Origin: Arenicola marina
Taxonomy: Eukaryota > Annelida > Polychaeta > Arenicolidae
Assembly (NCBI GenBank): GCA_964019135.1
Contig: OZ025256.1
Coordinates: 14,763,911 to 14,827,910 of the forward strand
Direction of reading: 5' to 3'
DNA length: 64,000 nucleotides
Below, one piece after another: positions 22,035 to 34,152 of this stretch (position 1 is the first letter of the stretch; each line of letters opens with the position of its first letter). The notes beneath the pieces are model-generated. The model searched no databases. It was given only the letters and a program-made list of their open reading frames with translations, and was not told the origin of the DNA. A program made the translations under genes and the position numbers.

Positions 22035-24609
22035 GCGGCGATGAGTGGTGGCCGGCGTGGTCTATACCCACCCACCCACCCCCATCCCGCTTCCGGCGCG
22101 GCAGCGGTGAAGGTCAACTTGCGGTAATTAGAGACGCTCAAGGACGCGCAGGGGTTGTTGGTAGGGCTGCTGGGCTCGTGTGTGTGGGGAGGGGGGCAGG
22201 GGGAGGGCCCGGGGGGGGGGGTAAAAAGTTCCTGATCCATGTTGAGGGTGGTGGGCTGGTTGCTGGCAGGTGATGGTGGGGGTGGTCGGGCGTAGGACGC
22301 TTGATGGAAGGAGAGAGGCGGCGTAGGTGATGGGGGGGGTCGTGGGGGAGGGATGGAGGGGGTAGTGCGGTTAGTAGGGGGGGGGGGGTAGTGCGGATAG
22401 GAGGGGATGGGAGAGGGTGGACATGGGGAGGGAGCACCGATTATGGTTTAATTTGGGACGCGGGCGCTGATATCTAAGCTCGCGATGCAGGTCACGTGAT
22501 AGATACCAAACCAACGGGAGGCGGCAATCCGCGAGCGTTGACCGGTCAGAGTATCAAGTCGATTATGACGGAATGAAGCCGCTCCGCAACCAAAAAAGAA
22601 TGAACCCGATAATAAGCCCCCCCCCCGCCCCCCGCCGCCCCCGAACCCTCACCCCCATCAAGAAAAAAAAACACATTGCAATTTTGAATTACGATTACCA
22701 TGGACAACTTGTAGTTTAACACGTACTAAAAACGACGTCCATAATTACTGCCTTGTGGAAAAATGTGGGCGAAATGCCAAGAAGCAGGTACTCCATGCAG
22801 CAACTCTGGGCTCGTCCCGGTGCCTGACATCTAGTCACATTTGATGTATATTCCCTCATTAAAATATAGCATAGCATACAGATGGGAAAATGCATTTGAG
22901 CCCCATGATTCCATCAGCCCAAATGGCTCTAATTCCCTGTAACAGTCCCCGTGATAGATTACAGTACTCTAGTGAACAGTATGCGAGTACAACGCGAGCT
23001 ATGCTGAAACGGAGATTGCCCTAACGTAGGAACAGCGACCGTGTAATGTAACCCTTTATTCGTAACTCTCCTCAATTAAGAGGGTTGAGCCGCGCGTAGC
23101 CGACGAATCGAAGTGGACCTAGGAGATAACTGAGTGGACGGTAGTAGTGTCGGTCTTAGTAACGCAGTACTGCGGTAACTGACCGCCCTTAATGGCCGAC
23201 ATAGCAGTAAAACCCGCTCCTTAACGACACACAATGTCGCCAAATGGCCAAAAATACGACCGATGGAGCTGCCAGAATCGTAAGTACGCCAAATGGGGCG
23301 ATTTTTTTTTCAGATCGTCCCCCCCCATACAAACCCCATCATGGCGAGCCATAAGCAGATTAATTTGCTGTAGCCTGGCTGCGGAAACCTATTCCATAAC
23401 AGGGAGACGAAGGCCTACGGCAGTGGCACGGAGGTCCGTATCACTTAGTCCATTGTCATGTTAGATAGTCGGTAACCCCCCCACCCTTCCCACCACCCAC
23501 TACACCCACCCACCCAGTGCGAGACAAAATCCCATCCACATCCCCACCCTTGTCTCCTCACCCAGCCACTCCCCCATCCCACCCACAGACCGGCACAAGT
23601 GTTCCGCCGTCTCCCAATCTGGCAAATGTAATTACAGGCGTAATGCGCGAGGGAATTCAATCCGGGTTCTTCAGGCGCCACGTCTGTTGGGGGGTCGGGG
23701 GGGGGGGGTGGCAGCACGGGGGCGGGCGGGGGGTCCTCACGCAGGTCTGCCGCCATGTGGTATTGTATACGGCCTTTTATCTGCGCGCCAAGTTGTCTTT
23801 ATTAGCGGGGAAGGCTCACAATTTCCCTCGTGCTGGATGGCGAGAGAGGCGATCGGTCGAGTTGGTTATTGATATCACGAGAAGGGTGGCGAAGGTACGA
23901 CGGGATGGGGTCCATGGAGAGTGGGGGGTGGAGGGGGGGGGGGGGCTGGGGTGAAGAGGGGGAGGGGGTTGGGGGTTGGCGGTTGATACGGTGGGTGGGG
24001 GTGGAGCGGGGGGAGGGGGTAGAGAGTCGGCTGGGGATGGAGGGTTGGGGGGTGGGGATTACTGCGCCCGCCGGATACTTTTAAGACGACATCTCGTGAC
24101 AACGTGAAACCTCGATAGAAGGAACCCCTTAATGACATGATATGAAAATGGAAAAGAGATTGTGGATATATGTATTCAAAACTGGGCATATAGACAGCGG
24201 GCCTTCCACTCCTTGCATTTTAACACCTTATACTTCTCAGCTACACCCCCCCCCCCACCCACACCACGACCACCACCCCCACCCCCACCACCACCACCAC
24301 CACCCGCCGCAGAATGGTTGCAAGCTGTATTGGGTAATCTGATCATGGCGATGATAAATTGATAAATTTCTTTGATATAATGCGGAAGAAATAACATGTC
24401 TTGTGGCGCATCAGTGTTAGAAATGGATGCCGAAACGGGCAGCAATAAACAATAATGAGGAAGTAGGACGTAAAATACAGACCTCGGCTGTGCGCTTCTG
24501 CCTTAGTGGCGGCATCAACCTCACGTGGAAGAAAGTGTCGCGGATATCTCTTCTCGTAGTAAGAATGATTCTTATTGGGTATTTAGACGCACACACGCGT
24601 GCATGTCTG
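22035..24609. other. G/C-homopolymer-rich unique DNA, no gene
   Basis: G-rich blocks lie at about 22175-22430 and 23690-24060. A C/CAC-rich block lies at 24245-24310. Positions 22680-23450 are ordinary unique sequence. No domain or exon could be recognised in any frame. Confidence 0.6.
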
Positions 24610-25092
24610 CCTAAGTATGTCATATATTAAAGAGGTGTTTATAGTCAATATGCCATAATATATTAAAGAGATGTTTATTGTCAACATGCCATAATATATT
24701 AAAGGGGTGTCTATTGTCAATATGCCATAATATATGAAAGGGATGGTTATTGTCAATATGCCATAATATATTATAGAGATGTTTATAATCAATATGCCAT
24801 AATATATATTACAGGGATGTTTATTGTCAACATGCCATAATATATTAAAGGGGTGTTTATTGTCAATATGCCATAATATATTAAAGATATGTTTATAGTC
24901 AATATGCCATAATATATTAAAGGGATGTTTATTGTCAATATGCCATAATATATTAAAGGGATGTTTATTGTCAATATGCCATTATATATATTACATGGAT
25001 GTTTATTGTCAATATGCCATAATATATTAAAGGGATGTTAATTATCAATATGCCATAATATATTATAGAGATGTTTATAGTCAATATGCCAT
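24610..25092. repeat. AT-rich 36-bp tandem array, about 13 copies
   Basis: The unit reads approximately ATGCCATAATATATTAAAGG then GATGTTTATTGTCAAT. Copies vary at the GGG/AGA/ATA position and in occasional 2-base insertions (atatatatt). It sits between GC-rich blocks and has no coding sense. Confidence 0.92.
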
Positions 25093-27239
25093 ATATTTGT
25101 TTTTTAAACCCGAAATAAATATAATTTATCGTATATATTATATACTAAGGTTTGGAAAACATGGAATTAACGTTGATTTAATTGAATGTGCCGTCATTGC
25201 GCAAGCTTATCGGACAAAAGTGACGTGGCCAAAGCTGAGACGGAAGATTGTATGAAGAAAGCGTCGAAATCCCTCAAGGGCCTTGATTTGGACACAATGT
25301 TATGTCCACCTCCAATCGATCAAACACTAAGTGATTTCGGGACAGTCCTGACTTTGAAGATAACATTTTGAAACTAATAGTCTCTACAAGACAACACATT
25401 TTCTTTTTAATCTTAGCCATCGCACGCCACCCCCCCCCCCAATTTTTTTTTGTTACAAAGTTACAAATACATCGACGGCGTTACGTTTAGTGTGAGCCAC
25501 CCTGGTAGGCTGGCTGAAACATTGGAGCCGGTGAAACAGGCCGTACATAGATACACACAACGGCAGAGATTCTCAATTGGTCTTACATGTGCCTCAGCTA
25601 ATTACGGGGACGACAGAAACGCCATAGAAGAAGCGCACCATAACACGGTGCGATTGTGGGGGGCCGCGAGAGGGAGGGGGATGTAACCCCTGGCTGGCTG
25701 CGGAGATGGGAGGGGTGGGGGATGGATAGAGGGGTACCGCTGTGCACGCCCAGGCATCAGTGGGGGATAGATAGTGGTGGTGGTGGGTGACGGTGGCGGT
25801 GCGGGAAGGGAGATGAGGGGGGGAGGGGGGGGGGGTAGATTATGTGGTCTCACGGGATATGAAGGGGGTACGAGAGGCACTGCCTTCTATGGAGAATCGG
25901 GGGTGGTGGGGAGTGGGGGTAAACATGGGGCGGGTTGGACGGAGTGGTGGAGTGGCAGAAATAGAGAGGAAAGCAAAGTTTTGAGCGGATTATTGGCGGG
26001 CAGGCGGGGGTGAGTTGGGGGTGGGGGGGGGGCGGTGAGTGAGGAGGGGACATGAGGGTGGGGTGCTGGAATAGGGTGGCGTACACCCGGGGGGTGGGAT
26101 GAGAGAGTTTGTGACATGAGTTTAAGTGCTGTTTGATGGCTCTCTGCCGACCTGGCCGCTGTCACGGCCGCCTGGAGACAGCGATCGGCAGGGGATGGAC
26201 AGCAGTGGGAGGAACAACGGAAAACACCCCAAAAAACACCCCATACGACAGCGTAAGCACCATCATAAGCTCAGTATCCTTCCGCCGTCCTTCACCACGG
26301 ATTTCACCGGCGGCAGAACCATCACCCATCTACAAAGTGGAGTTATGGGTGGGGTACAGTTGGGCTGGAGGTGGGGGTCGGGCGCATGGGGGTAAGGCAG
26401 CGACCTCCGATCCGAGAGCTGAACCCCTCTCCACATGACCCTCATGGCTAAGCATACACACACCACACACCATAGCACCCCTCTGGCTAAGCTCACCCCT
26501 CTCCCCTGCCCCCGCCCCACCACCCCCCCACCCGCCCGCCTTTCCACACAATCCATGTAATCCTCAAAAGACCCATAACATCAACCTCTCGGTAGGGGCA
26601 GGGGACCATAGGGATGTGGGGAGAGGCAGGACCCAGGCGGGGGGGGGGGGGGGGGGATGCAGGAAGCATACGACGGGATGGGGCAAAATAGGGGCTGGGG
26701 GTTGGGAGGGGGAGAGGGGGTTTGGAGGGCAGGCCAACTTAGGGCACGGGAGGGAGCATGGACGCGGGCTGGAGGGACAGGGGGGCGTGTGACGGGGTAA
26801 AGCAAATTAGGGGGTAAGGGGGGAACATGTCAGCCTTGGGGATGATGGGATGAGAGGGTGGAAGAAGGGTTGCGAACAAGAGGACCGGAGGGATAACTGA
26901 AGCCCGGGAGGGAGGGAGGGCGGGAGGTTAAAGGGGATGGGATGGAGAAAGGAGGTTGGGTACGCGCTGGGATCGTTAGTGCGTATATATAAAGTGAAAC
27001 TTTTTTCAATTATTGCTATTAAAACTAAGTATATAGCGGCGTTGTTATACAACACAAGTGGAAACTTCCTTTCACGAACAGGATCTAGTCACTGTGGAAG
27101 CAGTAACTCACGCTGTGACACACTCCCACACACACACCTAATATACCCATGCCGTTGCCCCTCACTAGGCCAGATACTGAAGTGAGTAAGAAATACTAAG
27201 CATTGAAAACGCCATATAACATTAGACGTACGTTAACTA
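25093..27239. other. Unique and G-rich DNA, no supported gene
   Basis: Positions 25180-25375 carry a 61-codon open frame without a recognisable domain. G-rich tracts lie at 25660-26110 and 26590-26940. A conventional gene cannot be supported. Confidence 0.55.
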
Positions 27240-27640
27240 ATACCAAGCTATAGAACGGCTGAAGTAATGTTTTGGGTTTTTTTCATTTCCTTTCTGAGGT
27301 TCCCTTGAAAGAGATGCCATTGAGCAAAAGGAAAACTGATTGGATGTCACAATAGTCTTGTACAAATAACATTTCGTCATCGGAGAATGACAGATCAGGA
27401 GACCCATAAAGTAGGGCGTGTTCCAAAATAGATTTACTGCCAGTTTGTATGGATAACCGCGATAAATTCTGAAGCAATTGAAAGTAACTCTACTGTAACG
27501 ATACTGTAGCTTGGACAATGAAATAAAAAGTGTGTGATATTCTCATTCTTAAATCAACAGCGGGGACATGACGATTCTTGAATACATTTATACTTTTGGG
27601 ATGAGAATTTAAAACGCAAAACCCCATGCGCATGCGTACG
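27240..27640 (-). pseudogene. Decayed 3' tail of a LINE reverse-transcriptase ORF
   Basis: Read on the minus strand from about 27640, the frames give a basic stretch, then the LINE C-terminal zinc-knuckle pattern CPRC followed after about 10 codons by THFLFHCPSY, and then a Leu/Ser-rich tail ending near 27290. An in-frame TGA directly follows the CPRC codons, and at least one frameshift separates the HFLFHC segment from the tail. This matches the C-terminal CX2C...HX4C region of CR1/I/L2-like elements. It is a different element from the intact LINE, and only the last 130 or so codons remain. Confidence 0.7.
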
Positions 27641-28390
27641 TGGTTGATTGCACCGTTGCCAACACCACTAATATTGTTATTCCGCGGTTTGGCTGAAGTA
27701 ATGTGTCGCTGAAAGTCAGGTGACGTATGTGTTTATTCACTTATCTGATGTATATTCAGTCAGTACTCGACTGTATGTGACATCAAATAAGCGTATTCCT
27801 TTTTTTTTTGTATAAACTTTATTTATTTAACGAGGTTACCGATAGCGAATACACATATCAACGGCCATCTCAAATGTCGCTGTACTCCAAATGTATTCCT
27901 CTTTGCAAAGTACCCTATTAATCTCAAACCGGTAGCTAATCAATTGACCCCAAAAACATCCGGCAGATCATTGGATTGTCTGTCTGGATGCATAGAGCGC
28001 TCGCGATTGCGCCGCGCAATACCCAGGCTGGGGTAGAAGTTTGTGAGACTCCACTAAAGCCCTCCGCCCCCCCCCCCTCCACCTCCTCCCTTCCCCTCTC
28101 CTCGCCTCTCCGGCTTTCAGGCCGTGTGGGTCAGGAGAACAAAGGTGTCCCAGCAGAGTTTTACATCAGCGGCTGTCCCACCCAGGAAGCCTGACGGGCA
28201 GGCGTCACGCGATTCGCGAAGAGCCGCTATTGACAACCATTCTGGTTTTGTTTCACTTAAAATCAGGACCAGAGTCAGATATTGAGTCTCGCGGTTTAGG
28301 GGAAAATTCGCGTCAAGCTGGGGAAAAATCGACAATCAATAAGTGATATTAGCTGTATGGGTAATATGTCAGTCCAGTTGTATACCGCAG
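27641..28390. other. Unique DNA, no gene seen
   Basis: This is mixed-composition DNA with a T run near 27800 and a C run near 28070. It may include older parts of the LINE remnant next to it, but nothing is recognisable. Confidence 0.5.
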
Positions 28391-28985
28391 TACGAGCTCA
28401 ATGTGCTGTTTGGTTTACCAGCTCACTGTGCTAGTGTACCAGCTCCATGTGTAATTTGGCGCACCAGCATACTGTGCTATTTTTTGTACCAGCTCACTGT
28501 GCTATTGGGTGTACCAGCTCACTGTGCTATTTGGTGTACCAGCTCACTGTGCTCTTTGGTGTACCAGCTCACTGTGGTATTTGGTGTACCAGCTCACTGT
28601 GCTATTTGGTGTACCAGCTCACTGTGCTATTTGGAGTACCAGCTCACTGTGCTATTTGGAGTACCAGCTCACTGTCCTGGTTTACCAGCTCACTGTGCTA
28701 GTGTACCAGCTCCATGTGCAATTTGGCGCACCAGCTTACTGTGCTATTTTTTGTACCAGCTCACTGTGCTATTTGGTGTACCAGCTCACTGTGCTATTTG
28801 GTGTACCAGCTCACTGTGCTATTTGGTGTACCAGCTCACTGTGCTATTTGGTGTACCAGCTCACTGTGCTATTTGGAGTACCAGCTCACTGTGCTAGTTA
28901 GTGTACCAGCTCCCTGTGCCATTTGGCGCACCAGCTTACTGTGCTATTTGATGTACCAGCTTACTGTGCTATTTTGTGTGCTACC
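28391..28985. repeat. 25-bp tandem array, about 24 copies
   Basis: The unit is GTACCAGCTCACTGTGCTATTTGGT. A sub-block (tttaccagctcactgtgctag, gtgtaccagctcc, gcgcaccag, attttttg) occurs twice, at about 28420-28490 and 28680-28760, and again in part near 28900. That shows a higher-order repeat of about 260 bases superimposed on the 25-base unit. Confidence 0.93.
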
Positions 28986-29061
28986 TTAAGGACTTCGCTG
29001 GTTCAGATACCCGCTTACTGTGTACTGCCTAAGTAAGCTGTTTCGTGCACCACTGTGTTGT
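28986..29061. other. Junction between two arrays
   Basis: Degenerate sequence of fewer than 80 bases separates the 25-bp and 29-bp arrays. No feature is seen. Confidence 0.6.
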
Positions 29062-30424
29062 TTGATGTCCTGGGTCTCTCGCCTTACAGCTTGATGTCCT
29101 GGGTCTCTCGCCTTACAGCTTGATGTCCTGGCTCTCTCGCCTTACAGCTTGATGTCCTGGGTCTCTCGCCTTACAGCTTGATGTCCTGGCTCTCTCGCCT
29201 TACAGCTTGATGTCCTGGGTCTCTCGCCTTACAGCTTGATGTCCTGGCTCTCTCGCCTTACAGCTTGATGTCCTGGCTCTCTCGCCTTACAGCTTGATGT
29301 CCTGGCTCTCTCGCCTTACAGCTTGATGTCCTGGCTCTCTCGCCTTACAGCTTGATGTCCTGGCTCTCTCGCATTACAGCTTGATGTCCTGGCTCTCTCG
29401 CCTTACAGCTTGATGTCCTGGGTCTCTCGCCTTACAGCTTGATGTCCTGGCTCTCTCGCCTTACAGCTTGATGTCCTGGCTCTCTCGCCTTACAGCTTGA
29501 TGTCCTGGCTCTCTCGCATTACAGCTTGATGTCCTGGCTCTCTCGCCTTACAGCTTGATGTCCTGGCTCTCTCGCCTTACAGCTTGATGTCCTGGCTCTC
29601 TCGCCTTACAGCTTGATGTCCTGGCGCTCTCGCCTTACAGCTTGATGTCCTGGCTCTCTCGCCTTACAGCTTGATGTCCTGGCTCTCTCGCCTTACAGCT
29701 TGATGTCCTGGCTCTCTCGCCTTACAGCTTGATGTCCTGGCTCTCTCGCCTTACAGCTTGATGTCCTGGCTCTCTCGCCTTACAGCTTGATGTCCTGGCT
29801 CTCTCGCCTTACAGCTTGATGTCCTGGCTCTCTCGCCTTACAGCTTGATGTCCTGGCTCTCTCGCATTACAGCTTGATGTCCTGGCTCTCTCGCATTACA
29901 GCTTGATGTCCTGGCTCTCTCGCATTACAGCTTGATGTCCTGGCTCTCTCGCCTTACAGCTTGATGTCCTGGCTCTCTCGCCTTACAGCTTGATGTCCTG
30001 GCTCTCTCGCCTTACAGCTTGATGTCCTGGCTCTCTCGCCTTACAGCTTGATGTCCTGGCTCTCTCGCATTACAGCTTGATGTCCTGGCTCTCTCGCATT
30101 ACAGCTTGATGTCCTGGGTCTCTCGCATTACAGCTTGATGTCCTGGCTCTCTCGCATTACAGCTTGATGTCCTGGCTCTCTCGCATTACAGCTTGATGTC
30201 CTGGCTCTCTCGCCTTACAGCTTGATGTCCTGGCTCTCTCGCATTACAGCTTGATGTCCTGGCTCTCTCGCCTTACAGCTTGATGTCCTGGCTCTCTCGC
30301 CTTACAGCTTGATGTCCTGGGTCTCTCGCCTTACAGCTTGATGTCCTGGCTCTCTCGCATTACAGCTTGATGTCCTGGGTCTCTCGCCTTACAGCTTGAT
30401 GTCCTGGCTCTCTCGCCTTACAGC
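29062..30424. repeat. 29-bp tandem array, 47 copies
   Basis: The unit TTGATGTCCTGGCTCTCTCG plus CCTTACAGC repeats with a strict 29-base period. Variant positions are CTGGC/CTGGG and GCCTT/GCATT, with single copies showing GCGCTC. The variants are clustered: GGG copies at the left end, GCATT copies mainly in the middle-right. That pattern reflects the array's duplication history. Each unit ends in a pyrimidine tract plus TTACAG, like a 3' splice site on the plus strand. Confidence 0.96.
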
Positions 30425-32345
30425 CGGACGGCCTCGGGGGTCAACCGCGGCTCATCCCTCGGCGGGGTAAGCAGAGTTAATTGGAAAGTGGCGTTTTACA
30501 ATTGAAAGAACCTGCCCTGACAAATTGAATATTTCTTTTATTCTTCATGACGCTCTCTCCCGTCACAAGCCAATAACTACAGAGGTCACGCCACATAAAA
30601 AAAGACAGGAAGTGGCAGCGGCAGCGGCAGCCGCTTAGACTGGTCGTCCATGTTTCACTTCGCGTAAAGTAGTCAGTATAGTTCACAATTGCTCAGGCCT
30701 TGAATTTCACACCTCAGCATCGAGCACGGAGAGTCGTCATTAGCTAATTATATGCATGGAAAGTAGCTTTGCCTTGGACCAAAAAGCGTAAAAATAATCA
30801 GTTTTTAAAGATATTATTATTGGATTGTAATCCGTTTAGATATGGTCTGAAGAATATCATACCCTTTGGAGACCTTCGGGCAATTTCTGGTCTCGCTTCG
30901 TTTTCCTTTCATAAGCCAAAGACACATATTGTTTCAATGGACATCATGTGTGCATAAAGGAGGCGTAAAAAACCAAACCACGATATCGTGTAATTTAGAG
31001 CCAGCGATGCAGGTCGAGGGTTAACCCGAAGTAGTGCTGGCGGATTTCACATTAATATTTACGTCATCGCTGGTCGCTCGACACGTACCCCTCCTACCAC
31101 CGGCGTGTCCTTATTCTGTTATCACACGTATTTATCACTCACCCTAACCAGCCTCCATAATCCCCAGTAACTCTCCACGCCTAATGTAATTACCCTGATG
31201 TCCGTCGCTGCGGTGTGGATCGCCATTCGGGAAATGGGGGATCCCGCCCACTAACTGCAGCCTGCCGCGCCCCCGTCCCCGCTTTCTGCACCCCGCCCCC
31301 CTCCACTCCCCCCCCCCTCCCCCCCAGCACACACGTCTCATATCCTATTCCCACCCTCCCATCCCATCCCATCTCATCCCCGCCCACACACACCGCCCAC
31401 CCTCCCATCTCATCCCCGCCCCACCCACACCTCACACCCTATCCCCGCCCGCCCCACCCACACCCGCTCCTTATTGTTTGGCATCCAGAACCATCCCTCC
31501 CTCCCGCCACCCAACCCCTCCATGGAGTTCGCGTCCACTCGGCAAAGGTCATAGGTAAAACAATCCTAAAACAAGTCCAATTGCGAGCAATCACCGCGGA
31601 CGCTTAATGGCGAAGAGGTAGAGAGACATAGAACTATATGGATACATACGGCTAGGGAGAGAAAGCACAACGCGGAGAAACATGCGGCAAAGAAACGAGA
31701 AAAACGCGAGCAATGGAGAGCGCGCGAAAGATATAGTAAACTGCGCGAAACTGAAGAGGAAAAGAAAGTGAAAATACGCGAAAACAAGACAGTGAGAAAA
31801 GAGAGAAAAAAGAGAGATAGACACACCAAAGAGAAGGGGGACAGGGGTGGGGGACGGGGGGTGGGGGCTTCGGATTTTGAGCGATGGATTAGCGAGGTTG
31901 GTTAGCGAGTGCCTCAGATTGCCGCTGAGTCCCTCTTCACTGGACCCTCATAGTAGAGACGAGTGTACGATCCGTGCCCTCTACACAGGCCTGGAGAGAG
32001 AGGGGGATCATGGCGCTACAGTTCACTACAGGAGTGGAGTGGTCCAGAGGCAGCCTCGAGTGGCTGAGATGCACACTCACGCCAACCAAAGTCGACCACA
32101 CAAGCAGACAGACAGACCTGCCCGATGGGCCGACATAGATTTTGTTTATCCTCCCATCCTTCACGTCTATTTGGCTCCATCTCAATGGTAGTTTTCCTTT
32201 CCTCTTGTATTGTAGTTTTCCCGCTGTCCTAAAAACTCGCAGGGCATAAAGGGGGGTAGAGATTAACTCGTAGATTTAGGGGCCCAGCGGGAACCTCAAG
32301 ATTGTGGCTCCCACGGGGCCAAGTCATTCATCCCGGTAGCCAACT
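30425..32345. other. Unique DNA; includes one charged open frame
   Basis: Positions 31250-31520 are C-rich. Positions 31570-31905 hold a 111-codon stop-free frame (separate entry). Nothing else in the stretch shows coding structure. Confidence 0.5.
31570..31905 (+). other. Open frame for a Lys/Arg/Glu-rich helix; possible exon fragment
   Basis: Between TAA at 31567-31569 and TAG at 31903-31905, one frame stays open for 111 codons without an obvious ATG. The middle (about 31650-31840) encodes an uninterrupted run of Lys, Arg and Glu with scattered Ala, Trp and Tyr, resembling a charged coiled coil. Purine-rich DNA alone can give such a pattern, so this may be chance. It could equally be an exon of a transposon-related or basic nuclear protein. 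No function is assigned. Confidence 0.25.
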
Positions 32346-33124
32346 AAAAGTCATGGATACTGACCAAACTTGACGTCATAAGTACTAGCCAAACTAGACG
32401 TCATAGATACTGGCCAAACTAAATATCATAGATACTGGCCAAACTAGACGTCATACATACCGAACAAACTAGACATCATATATACTGGCCAAACTAGACG
32501 TCATGGATACTGGCCAAACTTGACGTCATAAATACTGGCCAAACTAGACGTCATGGATACTGGCCAAACTTGACGTCATAAATACTGGCCAAACTAGACG
32601 TCATATATACTGGCCAAACTAGACGTCATAGATACTGGCCAAACTAGACGTCATAGATACCGACCAAACTAGACAATCATAGATACTGGCCAAACTATAC
32701 GTCATAGATACTGGCCAAACTAGACGTCATAGATACTGGCCAAACTAGACGTCATAGATACCGACCAAACTAGACAGTCATAGATACTGGCCAAACTAGA
32801 CGTCATAGATACTGGCCAAACTAGACGTCATAGATACCGACCAAACTAGACAGTCATAGATACTGGCCAAACTAGACGTCATAGATACTGGCCAAACTAG
32901 ACGTCATAGATACTTGCCAAACTAGATGCCACACTCATCAAATTATACCTCATATAGACACTGGCCAAAATTAGAATCAGACTGATCAAAGTACATGTCA
33001 CACAGACACTGGTCAAACTAGACACTAGAATGATCAAAGTAGACAGTCAGAGACTGACCAAACTAGACATATTGCTGTCTAATCTAGACGTGACGATGAT
33101 CAAACAATACGTCAGACACTTGTC
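32346..33124. repeat. 25-bp tandem array with GACGTCAT cores, decaying rightwards
   Basis: The unit is CATAGATACTGGCCAAACTAGACGT, about 24 copies to 32930. It then degenerates to 33124 (cacactgatc, agacactggtc variants). The core is CTAGACGTCAT. A higher-order pattern appears at 32650-32890: the insertion variant agacagtcat/agacaatcat recurs about every 101 bases, so four units were amplified together. Confidence 0.92.
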
Positions 33125-34152
33125 AAAACTGAACGTCACAGTGACAAAGAGACAGACGTGAATGGGTAAAGTCAGACGTCACAGTGACCAAAAACAGACG
33201 TGAATGGGTAAAGTCAGACGTCACAGTGACCAAAAACAGACGTGAATGGGTAAAGTCAGACGTCACAGTGACCAAAAACAGACGTCTATGGGTAAAGTAA
33301 GACGTCACAGTGACCAAAAACAGACGTGTATGGGTAAAGTCAGACGTCACAGTGACCAAAAACAGACGTGAATGGGTAAAGTCAGACGTCAAAGTGACCA
33401 AAAACAGACGTGAATGGGTAAAGTCAGACGTCACAGTGACCAAAAACAGACGTCTATGTGTAAAGTAAGACGTCACAGTGACCAAAAACAGACGTGTATG
33501 GGTAAAGTCAGACGTCACAGTGCCCTAAAACAGACGTGAATGGGTAAAGTCAGACGTCACAGTGCCCTAAAACAGACGTGAATGGGTAAAGTCAGACGTC
33601 ACAGTGACCAAAAACAGACGTGAATGGGTAAAGTCAGACGTCACAGTGACCAAAAACAGACGTGAATGGGTAAAGTCAGACGTCACAGTGACAAAGAGAC
33701 AGACGTGAATGGGTAAAGTCAGACGTCACAGTGACGAAGAGACAGACGTGAATGGGTAAAGTCAGACGTCACAGTCCCCTAAAACAGACGTGTATGGGTA
33801 AAGTCAGACGTCACAGTGCCCTAAAACAGACGTGAATGGGTAAAGTCAGACGTCACAGTGACCAAAAACAGACGTGAATGGGTAAAGTCAAACGTCACAG
33901 TGACCAAAAACAGACGTGAATGGGTAAAGTCAAACGCCACAGTGACCAAAAACAGACGTGAATGGGTAAAGTCAGACGTCACAGTGACCAAAAACAGACG
34001 TGTATGTGTAAAGTCAGACGTCATAGTGACCAAAAACAGACGTGAATGGGTAAAGTCAAACGTCACAGTGACCAAAAACAGACGTGAATGGGTAAAGTCA
34101 AACGTCACTGTGACCAAAAACAGACGTGAATGGGTAAAGTCAGACGTCAGTG
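33125..34152. repeat. 42-bp tandem array with GACGTCAC cores, about 24 copies
   Basis: The unit is CAGACGTGAATGGGTAAAGT then CAGACGTCACAGTGACCAAAAA (42 bases, 14 codons). Variants include tgccctaaaa, gacaaagaga, tctatg and tgtatg. It starts where the 25-bp array fades and shares its GACGTCA core, although the rest of the unit differs. Confidence 0.94.

Noticed and set aside
21045..22273. Ala/Cys/Leu-rich 300-codon frames
   Set aside because: The 12/18-bp composite array leaves all frames open; no homology or gene structure is seen.
28343..28989. Repeat protein with AHCAIWCTSSLCYL units
   Set aside because: The product reflects the 25-bp array; three frames carry the same repeat peptide offset in phase, typical of a minisatellite.
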